From Paenibacillus sabinae T27 (GTDB lineage: Bacteria > Bacillota > Bacilli > Paenibacillales > Paenibacillaceae): a DNA stretch of 64,000 bases. The position numbers and the translations under genes are program-made. This document shows positions 1 through 8,208 of this stretch, in pieces. Where the stretch lies: the NCBI RefSeq assembly GCF_000612505.1, contig NZ_CP004078.1, positions 1,786,001-1,850,000 of the forward strand. The letters are read 5' to 3'. A model generated the notes under the pieces. The model was not told the origin of the DNA and did not search any database. It saw nothing but the letters and a program-made list of their open reading frames with translations. Numbering within the stretch: position 1 is the stretch's first letter; every line of letters begins with the position of its first letter.

Positions 1-1565
1 ACGTGGTTTACAACCATACGTATTCCGTGGATAAGGGACCTTTCGAAGCGTTCGCGCCGGGTTATTTCTATCGGCATGACTATGCGGGCCGTCTCTCCAA
101 TGGATCCGGAGTCGGCAATGAACTGGCCACCGAACGGCCGATGGTGCGTAAATTCATCAAAGACTCTCTCCGGCACTGGGCTGCTGAATATCATATCGAC
201 GGTTTTCGTTTTGACCTTATGGGTCTTATCGACACGGCAACCATGCGTGAAATCACCGAGGAACTGCGTCTGGAGATTAACCCGAACCTGATTGTATACG
301 GTGAACCATGGACCGGTGGCGATTCCCCTCTGGTCACCAAGACGCTTAAAGGCGCACAGCGTGGGAAGGGCTTTGCCGTCTTTAACGATAACTTCCGCTC
401 AGCCATTAAGGGCGACAGCGACGGTTGGGGAAGAGGCTTTGTTACAGGTGAGATGGGCAAAGAAGGAGCGGTTGCGGCCGGAATTATCGGAGCCGTTCAT
501 GACTTTGCGGATTCTCCGGCAGAGACGGTTAATTATACGACTGCGCATGACAACTTGAATCTGTGGGATAAGATACTGGCGGTGCAGGGAGTGCGTCAGG
601 ATTGCCGGTTCCCCGATTTGGATAACGGAAGGCTCAAGAACGGCGGCGGCAGTCTGGAGGAAGCGGTGGCGAAAGCCGACCCGTATATTGGCATTACTGA
701 AGAGAGCCTGCTTGACAATGAGACGGTGCGCCGTTCATTGCTGGCCGGAGGAATTGTATTGACCTCTCAGGGCGTTCCGTTTATGCATGCGGGTGACGAG
801 ATGCTTCGCAGCAAATTCGGCGACCATAACAGCTACCGGAGCGGCGACGCCATCAATGCAATCCGCTGGAGCAACAAGGCCAGATTCTTGCCGGTGTTTG
901 AATACTACAAGAGTCTGATCGCACTGCGGAAAAATCACCCGGCCTTCCGGCTGCGCGGACGCCAGGAGATTGAGCGTTCGCTGGAAATTTACCGCTGCGA
1001 CGGGGGCGTTGTTTCCTACATCCTGAAAAATCACGCCGGCGGCGACGTGTGGAAGAATATCGTCGTTCTGTTCAACGCCAATCCGTGGGAAGTCATGACA
1101 GGTCTGCCCACCTGCTCGGAACAATGGAATGTGGTTGTCGACCATACCCGTGCGGGCTCGGAAGCTTTCCGGAAGGTGGAAGGGACAGAAGTGCAGCTTG
1201 AAGGACTCTCGATGATGGTGCTCTATGACGAGTGCGGTGAGCCGCGTCCGCGGGCCAAAAGAGTCGAGGTGCACTATGAACGCGCCGACGGAGATTTTAG
1301 CGGCTGGAATTTATGGGTGTGGGGCACCGGAATACAGGACGGTCAAATCAATTTCCGGTATATGGAGGACGGCCGGGCTGTCGCCGTGGTCGAGGTGCTG
1401 CCGGAGACGCGTTCCTTCGGTTACATTTTGCGGGTAAACGATTGGGAGGCACGGGACGGAAGCACCGACAAGTTCATCGATTGCTCGAAGAGCGACAAGG
1501 AGGTCAAGGTGCTGATCAGCGACACCAGCCCTGCCGTTGACAAGAAACTCTCCATGACCAGTTGA
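1..1565 (+). CDS. pulA: Type I pullulanase, C-terminal part (5' end outside window)
   Basis: Debranching enzyme that hydrolyses alpha-1,6 links in pullulan, glycogen or starch. The window opens inside conserved GH13 region I (VVYNHTYS), so the N-terminus is missing. About 520 residues remain. The nucleophile lies in DGFRFD (Asp near residue 71 of the fragment), the acid in YGEPW (Glu near 101) and the transition-state Asp in AHDNLN (near 183). After the catalytic barrel and a beta domain, residues about 420-510 (HYERADGDFSGWNLWVWG) form a CBM41/PUD starch-binding domain, which in most pullulanases sits at the N-terminus. The gene ends in a stem-loop shared with the convergent gene. The family call is firm; whether the enzyme is secreted cannot be judged without the N-terminus. 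Confidence 0.93.
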   Translation, partial: VVYNHTYSVDKGPFEAFAPGYFYRHDYAGRLSNGSGVGNELATERPMVRKFIKDSLRHWAAEYHIDGFRFDLMGLIDTATMREITEELRLEINPNLIVYGEPWTGGDSPLVTKTLKGAQRGKGFAVFNDNFRSAIKGDSDGWGRGFVTGEMGKEGAVAAGIIGAVHDFADSPAETVNYTTAHDNLNLWDKILAVQGVRQDCRFPDLDNGRLKNGGGSLEEAVAKADPYIGITEESLLDNETVRRSLLAGGIVLTSQGVPFMHAGDEMLRSKFGDHNSYRSGDAINAIRWSNKARFLPVFEYYKSLIALRKNHPAFRLRGRQEIERSLEIYRCDGGVVSYILKNHAGGDVWKNIVVLFNANPWEVMTGLPTCSEQWNVVVDHTRAGSEAFRKVEGTEVQLEGLSMMVLYDECGEPRPRAKRVEVHYERADGDFSGWNLWVWGTGIQDGQINFRYMEDGRAVAVVEVLPETRSFGYILRVNDWEARDGSTDKFIDCSKSDKEVKVLISDTSPAVDKKLSMTS

Positions 1566-1586
1566 AACATTGAAGGACACCGATGC

Positions 1587-1637
1587 AAAAGGCTGCTGCA
1601 ATCCGCCGTTCATCCCGGCGCTGCAGCAGCCTTTTTA
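1587..1637. terminator. Bidirectional rho-independent terminator
   Basis: Arms GGCTGCTGCA (1591-1600) and TGCAGCAGCC (1622-1631) are perfectly complementary, with an A-run before and a T-run after. It can end both pulA and the converging diguanylate cyclase gene. Confidence 0.85.
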
Positions 1638-1669
1638 AATTTGAAAAAAGTTTGCAGGGAAACCGGGCT

Positions 1670-3283
1670 TTAATGCCTGGTATCCTCTTGCTCCGGGTAT
1701 TCTTCGTCCATCCCTTTGACATACAGATTGGCTTCATTGCCGCCATGGCTTTTGGAACGGTACATCGCCAGATCGGCTGCCCGCAGCAGTTCGTTAATAG
1801 TCTTTCCATGCTGGGGGTAGAGCGCGACGCCGATGCTTGCCGAAGTACGGAAACTCGATCCGTTATTCACCGACCATGACTTGTTGAACAGCTGGAGCAG
1901 CCGGTCCAGTATCTCATCCATTTTTTCGGGAGCGGAGCCGAGATGAAGCACGACGGCGAATTCATCGCCTCCAATCCGGAATGCTTGGCCCAAGCCTTTT
2001 ACGGCCTGCTGAAGCTCGCTGGACAACAGCTGCAAAAATTCATCGCCGGCCAGATGTCCCAAGGTGTCGTTAAGCTGCTTGAACCTGTCGCAATCGAGCA
2101 GAGCAAGCGCCAGCTTCTGCCTTCGGTCATCGGGATGGGAAATCAGGTTTTCCATATACATTTTAAAATGGGCCCGATTGGGGATCGACGTCAGATGATC
2201 ATAGAAAGCCAGCTTGTGCAGCCTTTCCTCATACTGCTTGCGCTGCGTTATTTCCCGGGAAACAAGCATGAACCTCGCCGGAATGGGCAGGCTGCTTTTT
2301 ACGGGAGAGACCCTCGTTTCCAGCCATATCCAGTGTCCTTCAGAGCTCCTCATTCTCAGTTCCGCCATCTTCGGCGTGGCCTGAACTACACTTTTTAGTT
2401 TGGCCCAGGCAATTTCGGGCTCCCGGATGTAGAGGGAGAGGGGATCACCCTTCTGGGGGATATAACCGAACGCTGCAAAATGCGACGGAGACGCATACAG
2501 AATCAGGCCGTTGGCATCCGTAAGCAGGATGAAATCGGACATCGTCTCCCCGATAAGCTGGTACAGCGCCTGTTCCTCCCGCATTTCGGTTTGCAGCGAG
2601 AGAATTCTTCGGCCCAGATAAATAATAAGGAGAACAAGCATGAACAGGATCAGGGAATAGAGCGCGAATACCGAGCTTTTCCGGCTCTGAAAATCGGCGA
2701 TTACCTGCTCCGCATAACTGCCAAGCAGCTCTTCCGACCGGTTCAGATTCAGGAGCGCCTGTTTCAGCTGTACGCTGTCCGGAGCGGAAGAGAAGTTCTC
2801 CGGGACTTCGCCGCTCTTCGGCCTGCCGGTTAAGAGGAGCGCCTGCGCGTCTGCCCGCCATTCTCCGAAGGGTCCTTCAAAACCAGCAAGCTCCTGCCGG
2901 ATATCAGCGAGCAGCTTTTCGCTCTTTTTCCCCCTCTGGTAGGGCTCCATCGAGTCCAGCTTCAGTCTAATGTCTTCTACATTCTGCTCGGTACCCATCA
3001 GATTATTATCGAATTCCCGCCGGAATTCAGAGCGCTGCGCTTCGGGCAGCGAAGGGTTTAGAACCATCTGCAGAGCGATCGAGGCTTGATTCAAGTCCCG
3101 CTCGGCATTCCGAATAAGACCTGTATTCCGGTTGATATCCTCGTAAAGGGTCGCCGAGAACCGGTTAATGGTATGGTTCAGATACAGCAAGGAGCCGATG
3201 CTCACGCCTATCAGAAGTATAGTTATAGCAGCGAACATGATGATTAATTTACGGGTTGTTTTAGCTTCGGTGAACCCAGCCAC
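1670..3283 (-). CDS. Membrane-bound sensor diguanylate cyclase (sensor-PAS-GGDEF)
   Basis: Predicted to make cyclic di-GMP from two GTP. 537 aa, GTG start with a GAGGAAG-like site. Membrane helices at about residues 12-35 and 204-224 flank a helical extracytoplasmic domain of about 165 residues (four-helix-bundle/CHASE3-like). A PAS domain follows (about 238-345), then a GGDEF domain from about 356. The signature GGDEF is intact at 438-442. The inhibitory I-site (RxxD five residues before GGDEF) is replaced by KGLG, so product inhibition through that site is not expected. No EAL domain is present. It faces pulA and is apparently monocistronic. The ligand sensed is unknown. Confidence 0.88.
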   Translation of the reverse strand: MAGFTEAKTTRKLIIMFAAITILLIGVSIGSLLYLNHTINRFSATLYEDINRNTGLIRNAERDLNQASIALQMVLNPSLPEAQRSEFRREFDNNLMGTEQNVEDIRLKLDSMEPYQRGKKSEKLLADIRQELAGFEGPFGEWRADAQALLLTGRPKSGEVPENFSSAPDSVQLKQALLNLNRSEELLGSYAEQVIADFQSRKSSVFALYSLILFMLVLLIIYLGRRILSLQTEMREEQALYQLIGETMSDFILLTDANGLILYASPSHFAAFGYIPQKGDPLSLYIREPEIAWAKLKSVVQATPKMAELRMRSSEGHWIWLETRVSPVKSSLPIPARFMLVSREITQRKQYEERLHKLAFYDHLTSIPNRAHFKMYMENLISHPDDRRQKLALALLDCDRFKQLNDTLGHLAGDEFLQLLSSELQQAVKGLGQAFRIGGDEFAVVLHLGSAPEKMDEILDRLLQLFNKSWSVNNGSSFRTSASIGVALYPQHGKTINELLRAADLAMYRSKSHGGNEANLYVKGMDEEYPEQEDTRH

Positions 3284-4088
3284 TGTCTTCCTCTCCTCGC
3301 AAAGACATTATAAAATCACACGATGAGCGCGCCCCATGACCGCCATAGAAGAAGTCGTTCCCAAAGATTGTCCGAGGCAGGGCAGCCCAGATTGTTGGTT
3401 CTGTCATAGACTGATATTCGGTCCGTAAACTATGCTGATTCAAAACAAAAGGAGCGAAAAGCGGCAGAGATTTTCGAAAACCATTTTTGGCATCGGCAGG
3501 CGATGGTCCGCAGCCACACCGGCGGGGCAATCGATCCGTTCAGCCGGTTGAGCCGGAGCAAACCTTCATCAAAATAAATGGAACCGATGCTTCTTCTCAC
3601 AGAATTACGGGATATGTACATACGCTTTCAGCCAGGCAGCATGCCAGGATCATTTGGCAAGGCCGGCGTTATTCAATATGTATTGAACTGGCGGGAAAAA
3701 CCCTTGAGACTTATTACCCAGCTAAAGCCCGTTCGATACGTCCTTGGAGGAATCTGGCTAGTGTTTATTGTTTATCAGTTTGGGGCTATCGCAAGATGGC
3801 TCAAAGCACAGCCCTTTTATCTGACAGAAAATTATATTTCCGTTGACAACTGGGCAAAGGCGGTTTTTATGGTAGCCTGGTGCTGCTGTCATTGATCCTC
3901 TGCTGCTAGGGAAAAGAGTTACTTGTCTATATTTATGCCCAATGTCCGTCCTGAATACGATCGGTACCCGGATCGGCCGGATTCTTGGGCTGCCCGGACT
4001 AAGACTTAGAGCCGATGTCGTCAAACGCGTGGCAATGTGAATCCGTCTGCCGGAGCGGGGCGGTTTTCAGGCATTTTGGGTGGGCCGC
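3284..4088. other. Gene-poor stretch, possible degenerate coding remnant
   Basis: No convincing gene is seen over about 800 bases. A + strand frame at 3578-3895 (105 aa) holds one hydrophobic segment (VLGGIWLVFIVYQFGAIA), but it has no ribosome binding site and resembles no family I know. Short frames on the other strand overlap it. This may be decayed coding sequence or plain spacer between the diguanylate cyclase and the pheS leader. Confidence 0.3.
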
Positions 4089-4117
4089 TTGCCAAAATAG
4101 CTCGAAAACTCTATAAT
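4089..4117 (+). promoter_or_regulatory. Sigma-A promoter of pheST
   Basis: TTGCCA (4089-4094) and TATAAT (4112-4117) are separated by exactly 17 bases and lie just upstream of the T-box leader. Confidence 0.8.
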
Positions 4118-4138
4118 GAAGAATACTGTAAGAAGGAA

Positions 4139-4438
4139 TAAAATAATGCGACGATGGAGAAGAGTACACAGCATCGGACCCACAGGGAGGATACGCCGTA
4201 GATTGAGAGCGTGTCCGGGAATCAGGGCTGTCGAAGTTCGCTCCGGAGCAGTTCTTTGAACATGACGCCCAGGAGGGTGATCATTAAGTAGAGGATACCG
4301 GCCACAGACCGTTATTTCTGTTTAAAGTGAGGCAGTATTAGCTGAGCGTTTATTCTTTTAACGGGAAACGTCCGCAGCTGTCTAACAAGGGTGGTACCAC
4401 GGTCTTTTCGTCCCTTAGCGGGAGAAAAGGCTTTTTTT
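4139..4438 (+). promoter_or_regulatory. T-box leader, tRNA-Phe sensing (UUC specifier)
   Basis: The transcription attenuator binds uncharged tRNA-Phe. Stem I can be traced. GGAG (4156-4159) pairs with CTCC (4241-4244), and ACAGC (4168-4172) with GCTGT (4227-4231). Between them lie the loop-E strand AGTA (4163-4166) and GAAG followed by the specifier triplet TTC (4237-4239). The T-box sequence AGGGTGGTACCACGG is at 4388-4402. The terminator arms are CTTTTCGTCCC (4404-4414) and GGGAGAAAAG (4420-4429) plus a T-run. A UUC specifier fits the downstream phenylalanyl-tRNA synthetase genes. Confidence 0.92.
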
Positions 4439-4475
4439 GTGCATGAATATTGAAGTGAAGGAGGCTGCTAAAGCC

Positions 4476-5510
4476 ATGAAAGAAAAGCTGGAAGCATTGA
4501 AGGTTGAAGCGCTTGAGAAGCTGCGGGAGGTTCAGGACCCTCAGACTCTGAATGATCTGCGGGTAAAATATCTCGGCAAGAAGGGCGAGCTGACGGAGGT
4601 TCTGCGCGGCATGGGCTCACTCAGCGCGGAGGAGCGCCCGGTCATCGGACAGGTGGCAAATACGGTACGGAGCGCCATTGAGGAGATTATTTCCGCGAAG
4701 CAGGAGGCTTTTCAGGAGCAGGAAACGCTGAAGCGTCTGCAAGCAGAGAAAGTCGATGTTACGCTGCCGGGACGCCGTCTGCCCCAGGGTGGTATTCATC
4801 CGCTGAACCGGGTGATTCAGGAAATTGAGGATATTTTCATCGGCATGGGCTACCATGTGGCTGAAGGTCCCGAGGTGGAGACGGATCATTACAATTTCGA
4901 GGCGCTGAACCTGCCGAAGAACCATCCGGCCCGCGACATGCAGGATTCCTTTTATTTGACGGAAGAGTTGCTGATGCGCACCCAGACATCTCCGGTTCAG
5001 GCCCGCACCATGCTGGCAATGGAAGGCGAAGTTCCGGTTAAAATCATCTGCCCGGGCAAAGTGTTCCGGCGCGACGACGACGATGCGACTCACTCCTTCC
5101 AGTTCCATCAAATTGAAGGGCTGGTTATCGGGCCGAATATCCGCATGAGCGACCTGAAAGGCACGCTCCAACAGTTCGTTAAGGAGATGTTCGGGCCGTC
5201 CACCGGCATTCGCCTTCGTCCGAGCTTCTTCCCTTTCACTGAGCCGAGCGTGGAAGTCGACGTGAGCTGCTTCAAATGCGGCGGACACGGCTGCAGATTG
5301 TGCAAACAGACCGGTTGGCTGGAAATTCTGGGAGCCGGCATGGTGCATCCGAAGGTGCTGGAAATGGGCGGTTATGACCCTGAAAAATATAGCGGATTCG
5401 CATTTGGCATGGGCGTAGAGCGGATTGCGATGCTGAAATACGGCATTGACGATATCCGCAACTTCTATTTCAACGATATGGGCTTCGTCAAGCAGTTCCG
5501 GGGCGTGTGA
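4476..5510 (+). CDS. pheS: Phenylalanine--tRNA ligase alpha subunit
   Basis: Catalytic subunit of the alpha2-beta2 enzyme that charges tRNA-Phe. 344 aa from ATG 4476, the usual Bacillales length, preceded by AAGGAGG (4457-4463). The frame stays open to a TTG at 4437, but that lies in the terminator T-run and is unlikely to be used. An N-terminal coiled coil (about 1-85, with the conserved [15 protein letters not shown]) precedes the class II catalytic core. Motif 2 is around [17 protein letters not shown] and motif 3 around [14 protein letters not shown]. Its transcript is under the UUC T-box; pheT follows after 52 bases. Confidence 0.98.
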   Translation: MKEKLEALKVEALEKLREVQDPQTLNDLRVKYLGKKGELTEVLRGMGSLSAEERPVIGQVANTVRSAIEEIISAKQEAFQEQETLKRLQAEKVDVTLPGRRLPQGGIHPLNRVIQEIEDIFIGMGYHVAEGPEVETDHYNFEALNLPKNHPARDMQDSFYLTEELLMRTQTSPVQARTMLAMEGEVPVKIICPGKVFRRDDDDATHSFQFHQIEGLVIGPNIRMSDLKGTLQQFVKEMFGPSTGIRLRPSFFPFTEPSVEVDVSCFKCGGHGCRLCKQTGWLEILGAGMVHPKVLEMGGYDPEKYSGFAFGMGVERIAMLKYGIDDIRNFYFNDMGFVKQFRGV

Positions 5511-5562
5511 ATTTCCCTTGAGAGCGTAAGAAAATCAACATTAAATAAGGAAGTGAACGGAC

Positions 5563-8007
5563 ATGAAAGTATCTACCGGCTGGCTGGCTGATTATATTTC
5601 GCTGGATGGCGTGACCGCAGAGGATCTGGCAGATAAAATTACGGACGCGGGCATCGAAATCGACAGCGTGGAGAAACGGAACAAAGGGCTGTCCGGCATC
5701 GTAACCGGATATGTTAAATCCAAGGAAAAACATCCCGACGCCGACAAACTGAATGTATGCATTGTCGACGCCGGTCAGGAAGAGGACCTGCAGATCGTCT
5801 GCGGAGCGAAGAACGTGGCCGCCGGCCAAAAGGTTCCCGTGGCGCTCGTTGGCGCGAAGCTTCCGGGTCTTGAGATCAAGAAGGCCAAGCTTCGCGGCGT
5901 CTTGTCCCAGGGTATGATCTGTTCGGCCAAGGAGCTGGGCCTGAACGACAAGCTGCTGCCGAAGGAGCTTCAGGAAGGCATCCTTGTGCTGCCGGAAGAT
6001 ACGGAAATCGGGCAAGACATTACGAAAGTGCTCGGTTTGAACGACGAGATTCTGGAATTCGATCTGACTCCGAACCGGTCCGACTGTCTGAGCATGATCG
6101 GCGCGGCTTATGAGACCAGCGCCATTCTGGGACGCGAGTTGTCTCTGCCGAATCCAGGCCGGGATGTTATTGAGATCGCATTCCCTGCTTCTGAGCAAAT
6201 AGCCGTTACGATTGAGAACGAGGAGCACTGCAAGCATTATGCAGTCCGGTATATCGCCGGTGTGAAGCCCGCTCCCTCTCCGCTGTGGATGCAGAATCGC
6301 CTGATGGCGGCCGGCATCCGTCCGATTAACAATATTGTGGACATCACGAACTATGTCATGCTGGAATACGGACAGCCGCTGCATGCTTTCGATGCCGACC
6401 GGCTTGAGGGCGGCGTCATCGGCGTCCGTCTCGCCCGCGAAGGCGAAATCCTCACCACGCTGGACGGCCAGGAGCGCAAGCTGGAGCCGCATATGCTGGT
6501 TATCGCGGATGCGGCCAAAGCGGTGGGATTGGCAGGCGTGATGGGCGGCCTGAATTCGGAGGTCACCGATCAGACGGTCAATATCTTACTGGAATCGGCC
6601 CGGTTCGACGGCGGAACGGTCCGCAAGACCTCCCGTCAGCTCGGTCTCCGCTCGGAAGCTTCCCTGCGGTTTGAGAAGGAAGTGGACCCGCGCTCCGTTA
6701 TCCCTGCGCTGGACCGCGCGGCTTCGCTTCTTAGCAGCATTGCCGGCGGCTCCGTGCATGGAGGGATTGTTCAGGCCGGAACCGACGATGTACAGGAGAG
6801 AGTCATCAAGCTGTCGCTCGACAAGGTCAACAGCCGCCTCGGCACGGACCTTTCGCTGCTGGAAGTGAAGACGCTGTTTGCGCGGCTGCATTTTTCATTC
6901 GGCGATGCGGAAGAAGGAGTGGTTGAGGTCAGCGTGCCTACAAGACGCGGCGATATTACGCTGGACGTGGATCTCCTCGAGGAAGTTGCCCGCCTGTACG
7001 GTTATGACAACATTCCGACCACGCCGATTGAAGGACCGACAACACCGGGAGGATTGACCGGGCCGCAGGCGATGCGCCGCAATCTGCGCCGGCTGCTGGC
7101 CGACGGCGGGTACCAGGAAGTGCTGGGCTATTCCTTCATTCAGCCCGAGCAGACGACGCTGTTCCCGGCATTGACCGAGGGCGGGCATGCGGTCAAGCTG
7201 GCTTTGCCGATGAGCGAGGAGCGCAGCGTGCTGCGGACCAGTCTTTTGCCGCAGCTGCTTGATATCGCGCAGTACAACTTGAACCGCCGCCAGAGCGATC
7301 TGGCGCTGTTCGAAATCGGTACTGTCTTTGTTACCGATGAGGAGCAGTTGACCCGTCAGCCTCGGGAGTTCCAGACCCTCGGTCTGCTGCTGACGGGAAG
7401 CCGGGCAGCGAAGCAGTGGAATGTCGCAGCCGAACCCGTCGACTTCTTCGATCTGAAAGGCGCGCTGGAATCGGTGTTCGCCTACCTCGGACTAGAGAAT
7501 GCCGTTGTCTTCGAAGGCGATTCGCCGCAGGGCTATCATCCTGGCCGCTCCGCATCGGTCTACCTGAACGCGGAGGGCGAACGGGTGAAGCTTGGCACCA
7601 TAGGCCAGATTCATCCGGATCTGCAGCGCAAGCAGGATCTGGAGGATACGTATGCGGCCGAGATTCTGCTGGCGCCGCTCTACGAAGCGGCCCGGACAAC
7701 GCTGCAGTTCACGGACCTTCCGCGTTTCCCCGGTATGGAACGGGATATTGCGCTCGTCGTCGATTCGGAAGTTCCGGCAAGCCGTCTGCTGGATGTCATC
7801 CGCGAACAGGGAGGCAGCCTGCTGCAATCGGCGCAGGTGTTTGACGTCTATACGGGCGGGAAGATGGAAAGCGGCAAGAAGAGCGTCGCCGTTTCCCTGC
7901 TGTACCGCCATGCGGAGCATACATTAACCGATGAGGAAGTCTCGGAGGTGCACACCAAGGTGCTGGACGCGCTTCAGCAAAGTTTTGGCGCAAACTTAAG
8001 AAAGTAG
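5563..8007 (+). CDS. pheT: Phenylalanine--tRNA ligase beta subunit
   Basis: Editing and tRNA-binding subunit of the PheST tetramer. 814 aa, matching the bacterial long form. Order: N-terminal tRNA-binding (EMAP-like) domain at about 40-150, B3/B4 editing domain at about 210-390 (INNIVDITNYVMLEYGQPLHAFD), B5 domain at about 400-480, catalytic-like core, and a C-terminal ferredoxin-fold anticodon-binding domain from about 715 (FPGMERDIALVVD). The ribosome binding site is AAGGAAG. Co-transcribed with pheS and followed by a strong terminator. Confidence 0.98.
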   Translation: MKVSTGWLADYISLDGVTAEDLADKITDAGIEIDSVEKRNKGLSGIVTGYVKSKEKHPDADKLNVCIVDAGQEEDLQIVCGAKNVAAGQKVPVALVGAKLPGLEIKKAKLRGVLSQGMICSAKELGLNDKLLPKELQEGILVLPEDTEIGQDITKVLGLNDEILEFDLTPNRSDCLSMIGAAYETSAILGRELSLPNPGRDVIEIAFPASEQIAVTIENEEHCKHYAVRYIAGVKPAPSPLWMQNRLMAAGIRPINNIVDITNYVMLEYGQPLHAFDADRLEGGVIGVRLAREGEILTTLDGQERKLEPHMLVIADAAKAVGLAGVMGGLNSEVTDQTVNILLESARFDGGTVRKTSRQLGLRSEASLRFEKEVDPRSVIPALDRAASLLSSIAGGSVHGGIVQAGTDDVQERVIKLSLDKVNSRLGTDLSLLEVKTLFARLHFSFGDAEEGVVEVSVPTRRGDITLDVDLLEEVARLYGYDNIPTTPIEGPTTPGGLTGPQAMRRNLRRLLADGGYQEVLGYSFIQPEQTTLFPALTEGGHAVKLALPMSEERSVLRTSLLPQLLDIAQYNLNRRQSDLALFEIGTVFVTDEEQLTRQPREFQTLGLLLTGSRAAKQWNVAAEPVDFFDLKGALESVFAYLGLENAVVFEGDSPQGYHPGRSASVYLNAEGERVKLGTIGQIHPDLQRKQDLEDTYAAEILLAPLYEAARTTLQFTDLPRFPGMERDIALVVDSEVPASRLLDVIREQGGSLLQSAQVFDVYTGGKMESGKKSVAVSLLYRHAEHTLTDEEVSEVHTKVLDALQQSFGANLRK

Positions 8008-8018
8008 CAGGAATTGTG

Positions 8019-8071
8019 CAAAGCCGCAGCGAATCCAATTAGAACCCCGGATTCGCTGCGGCTTTTCTTTT
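8019..8071 (+). terminator. Terminator of pheST
   Basis: AAAGCCGCAGCGAATCC (8020-8036) pairs with GGATTCGCTGCGGCTTT (8049-8065), followed by T-rich sequence. Confidence 0.9.
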
Positions 8072-8124
8072 GCATTGGAGAGGCTTTTGCGGCTAATCGC
8101 GGCTAATAAGATAAGCGCACATTT

Positions 8125-8154
8125 TTGCCAAATGCTTGTGGATAACGTTACAAT
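8125..8154 (+). promoter_or_regulatory. Probable sigma-A promoter of the zapA-like gene
   Basis: TTGCCA (8125-8130) and TACAAT (8149-8154) with an 18-base spacer, about 55 bases upstream of the start codon. Confidence 0.6.
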
Positions 8155-8208
8155 AGAGAGACGAGAGACCAACTTAGAATCCGCATACACATAAAGGAGG
8201 GCACAACT

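Noticed and set aside
5488..6492. Long - strand open frame opposite pheT
   Set aside because: Antisense shadow of pheT with no start signal and no recognisable domain. Similar frames opposite alaT, metI, thrS and glnA were rejected for the same reason.
7980..8000. AGTTTTGG-CGCAAACTTAAG resembling the leader repeat
   Set aside because: It is the 3' end of pheT coding sequence; only a short stretch matches and the anchor blocks are missing.
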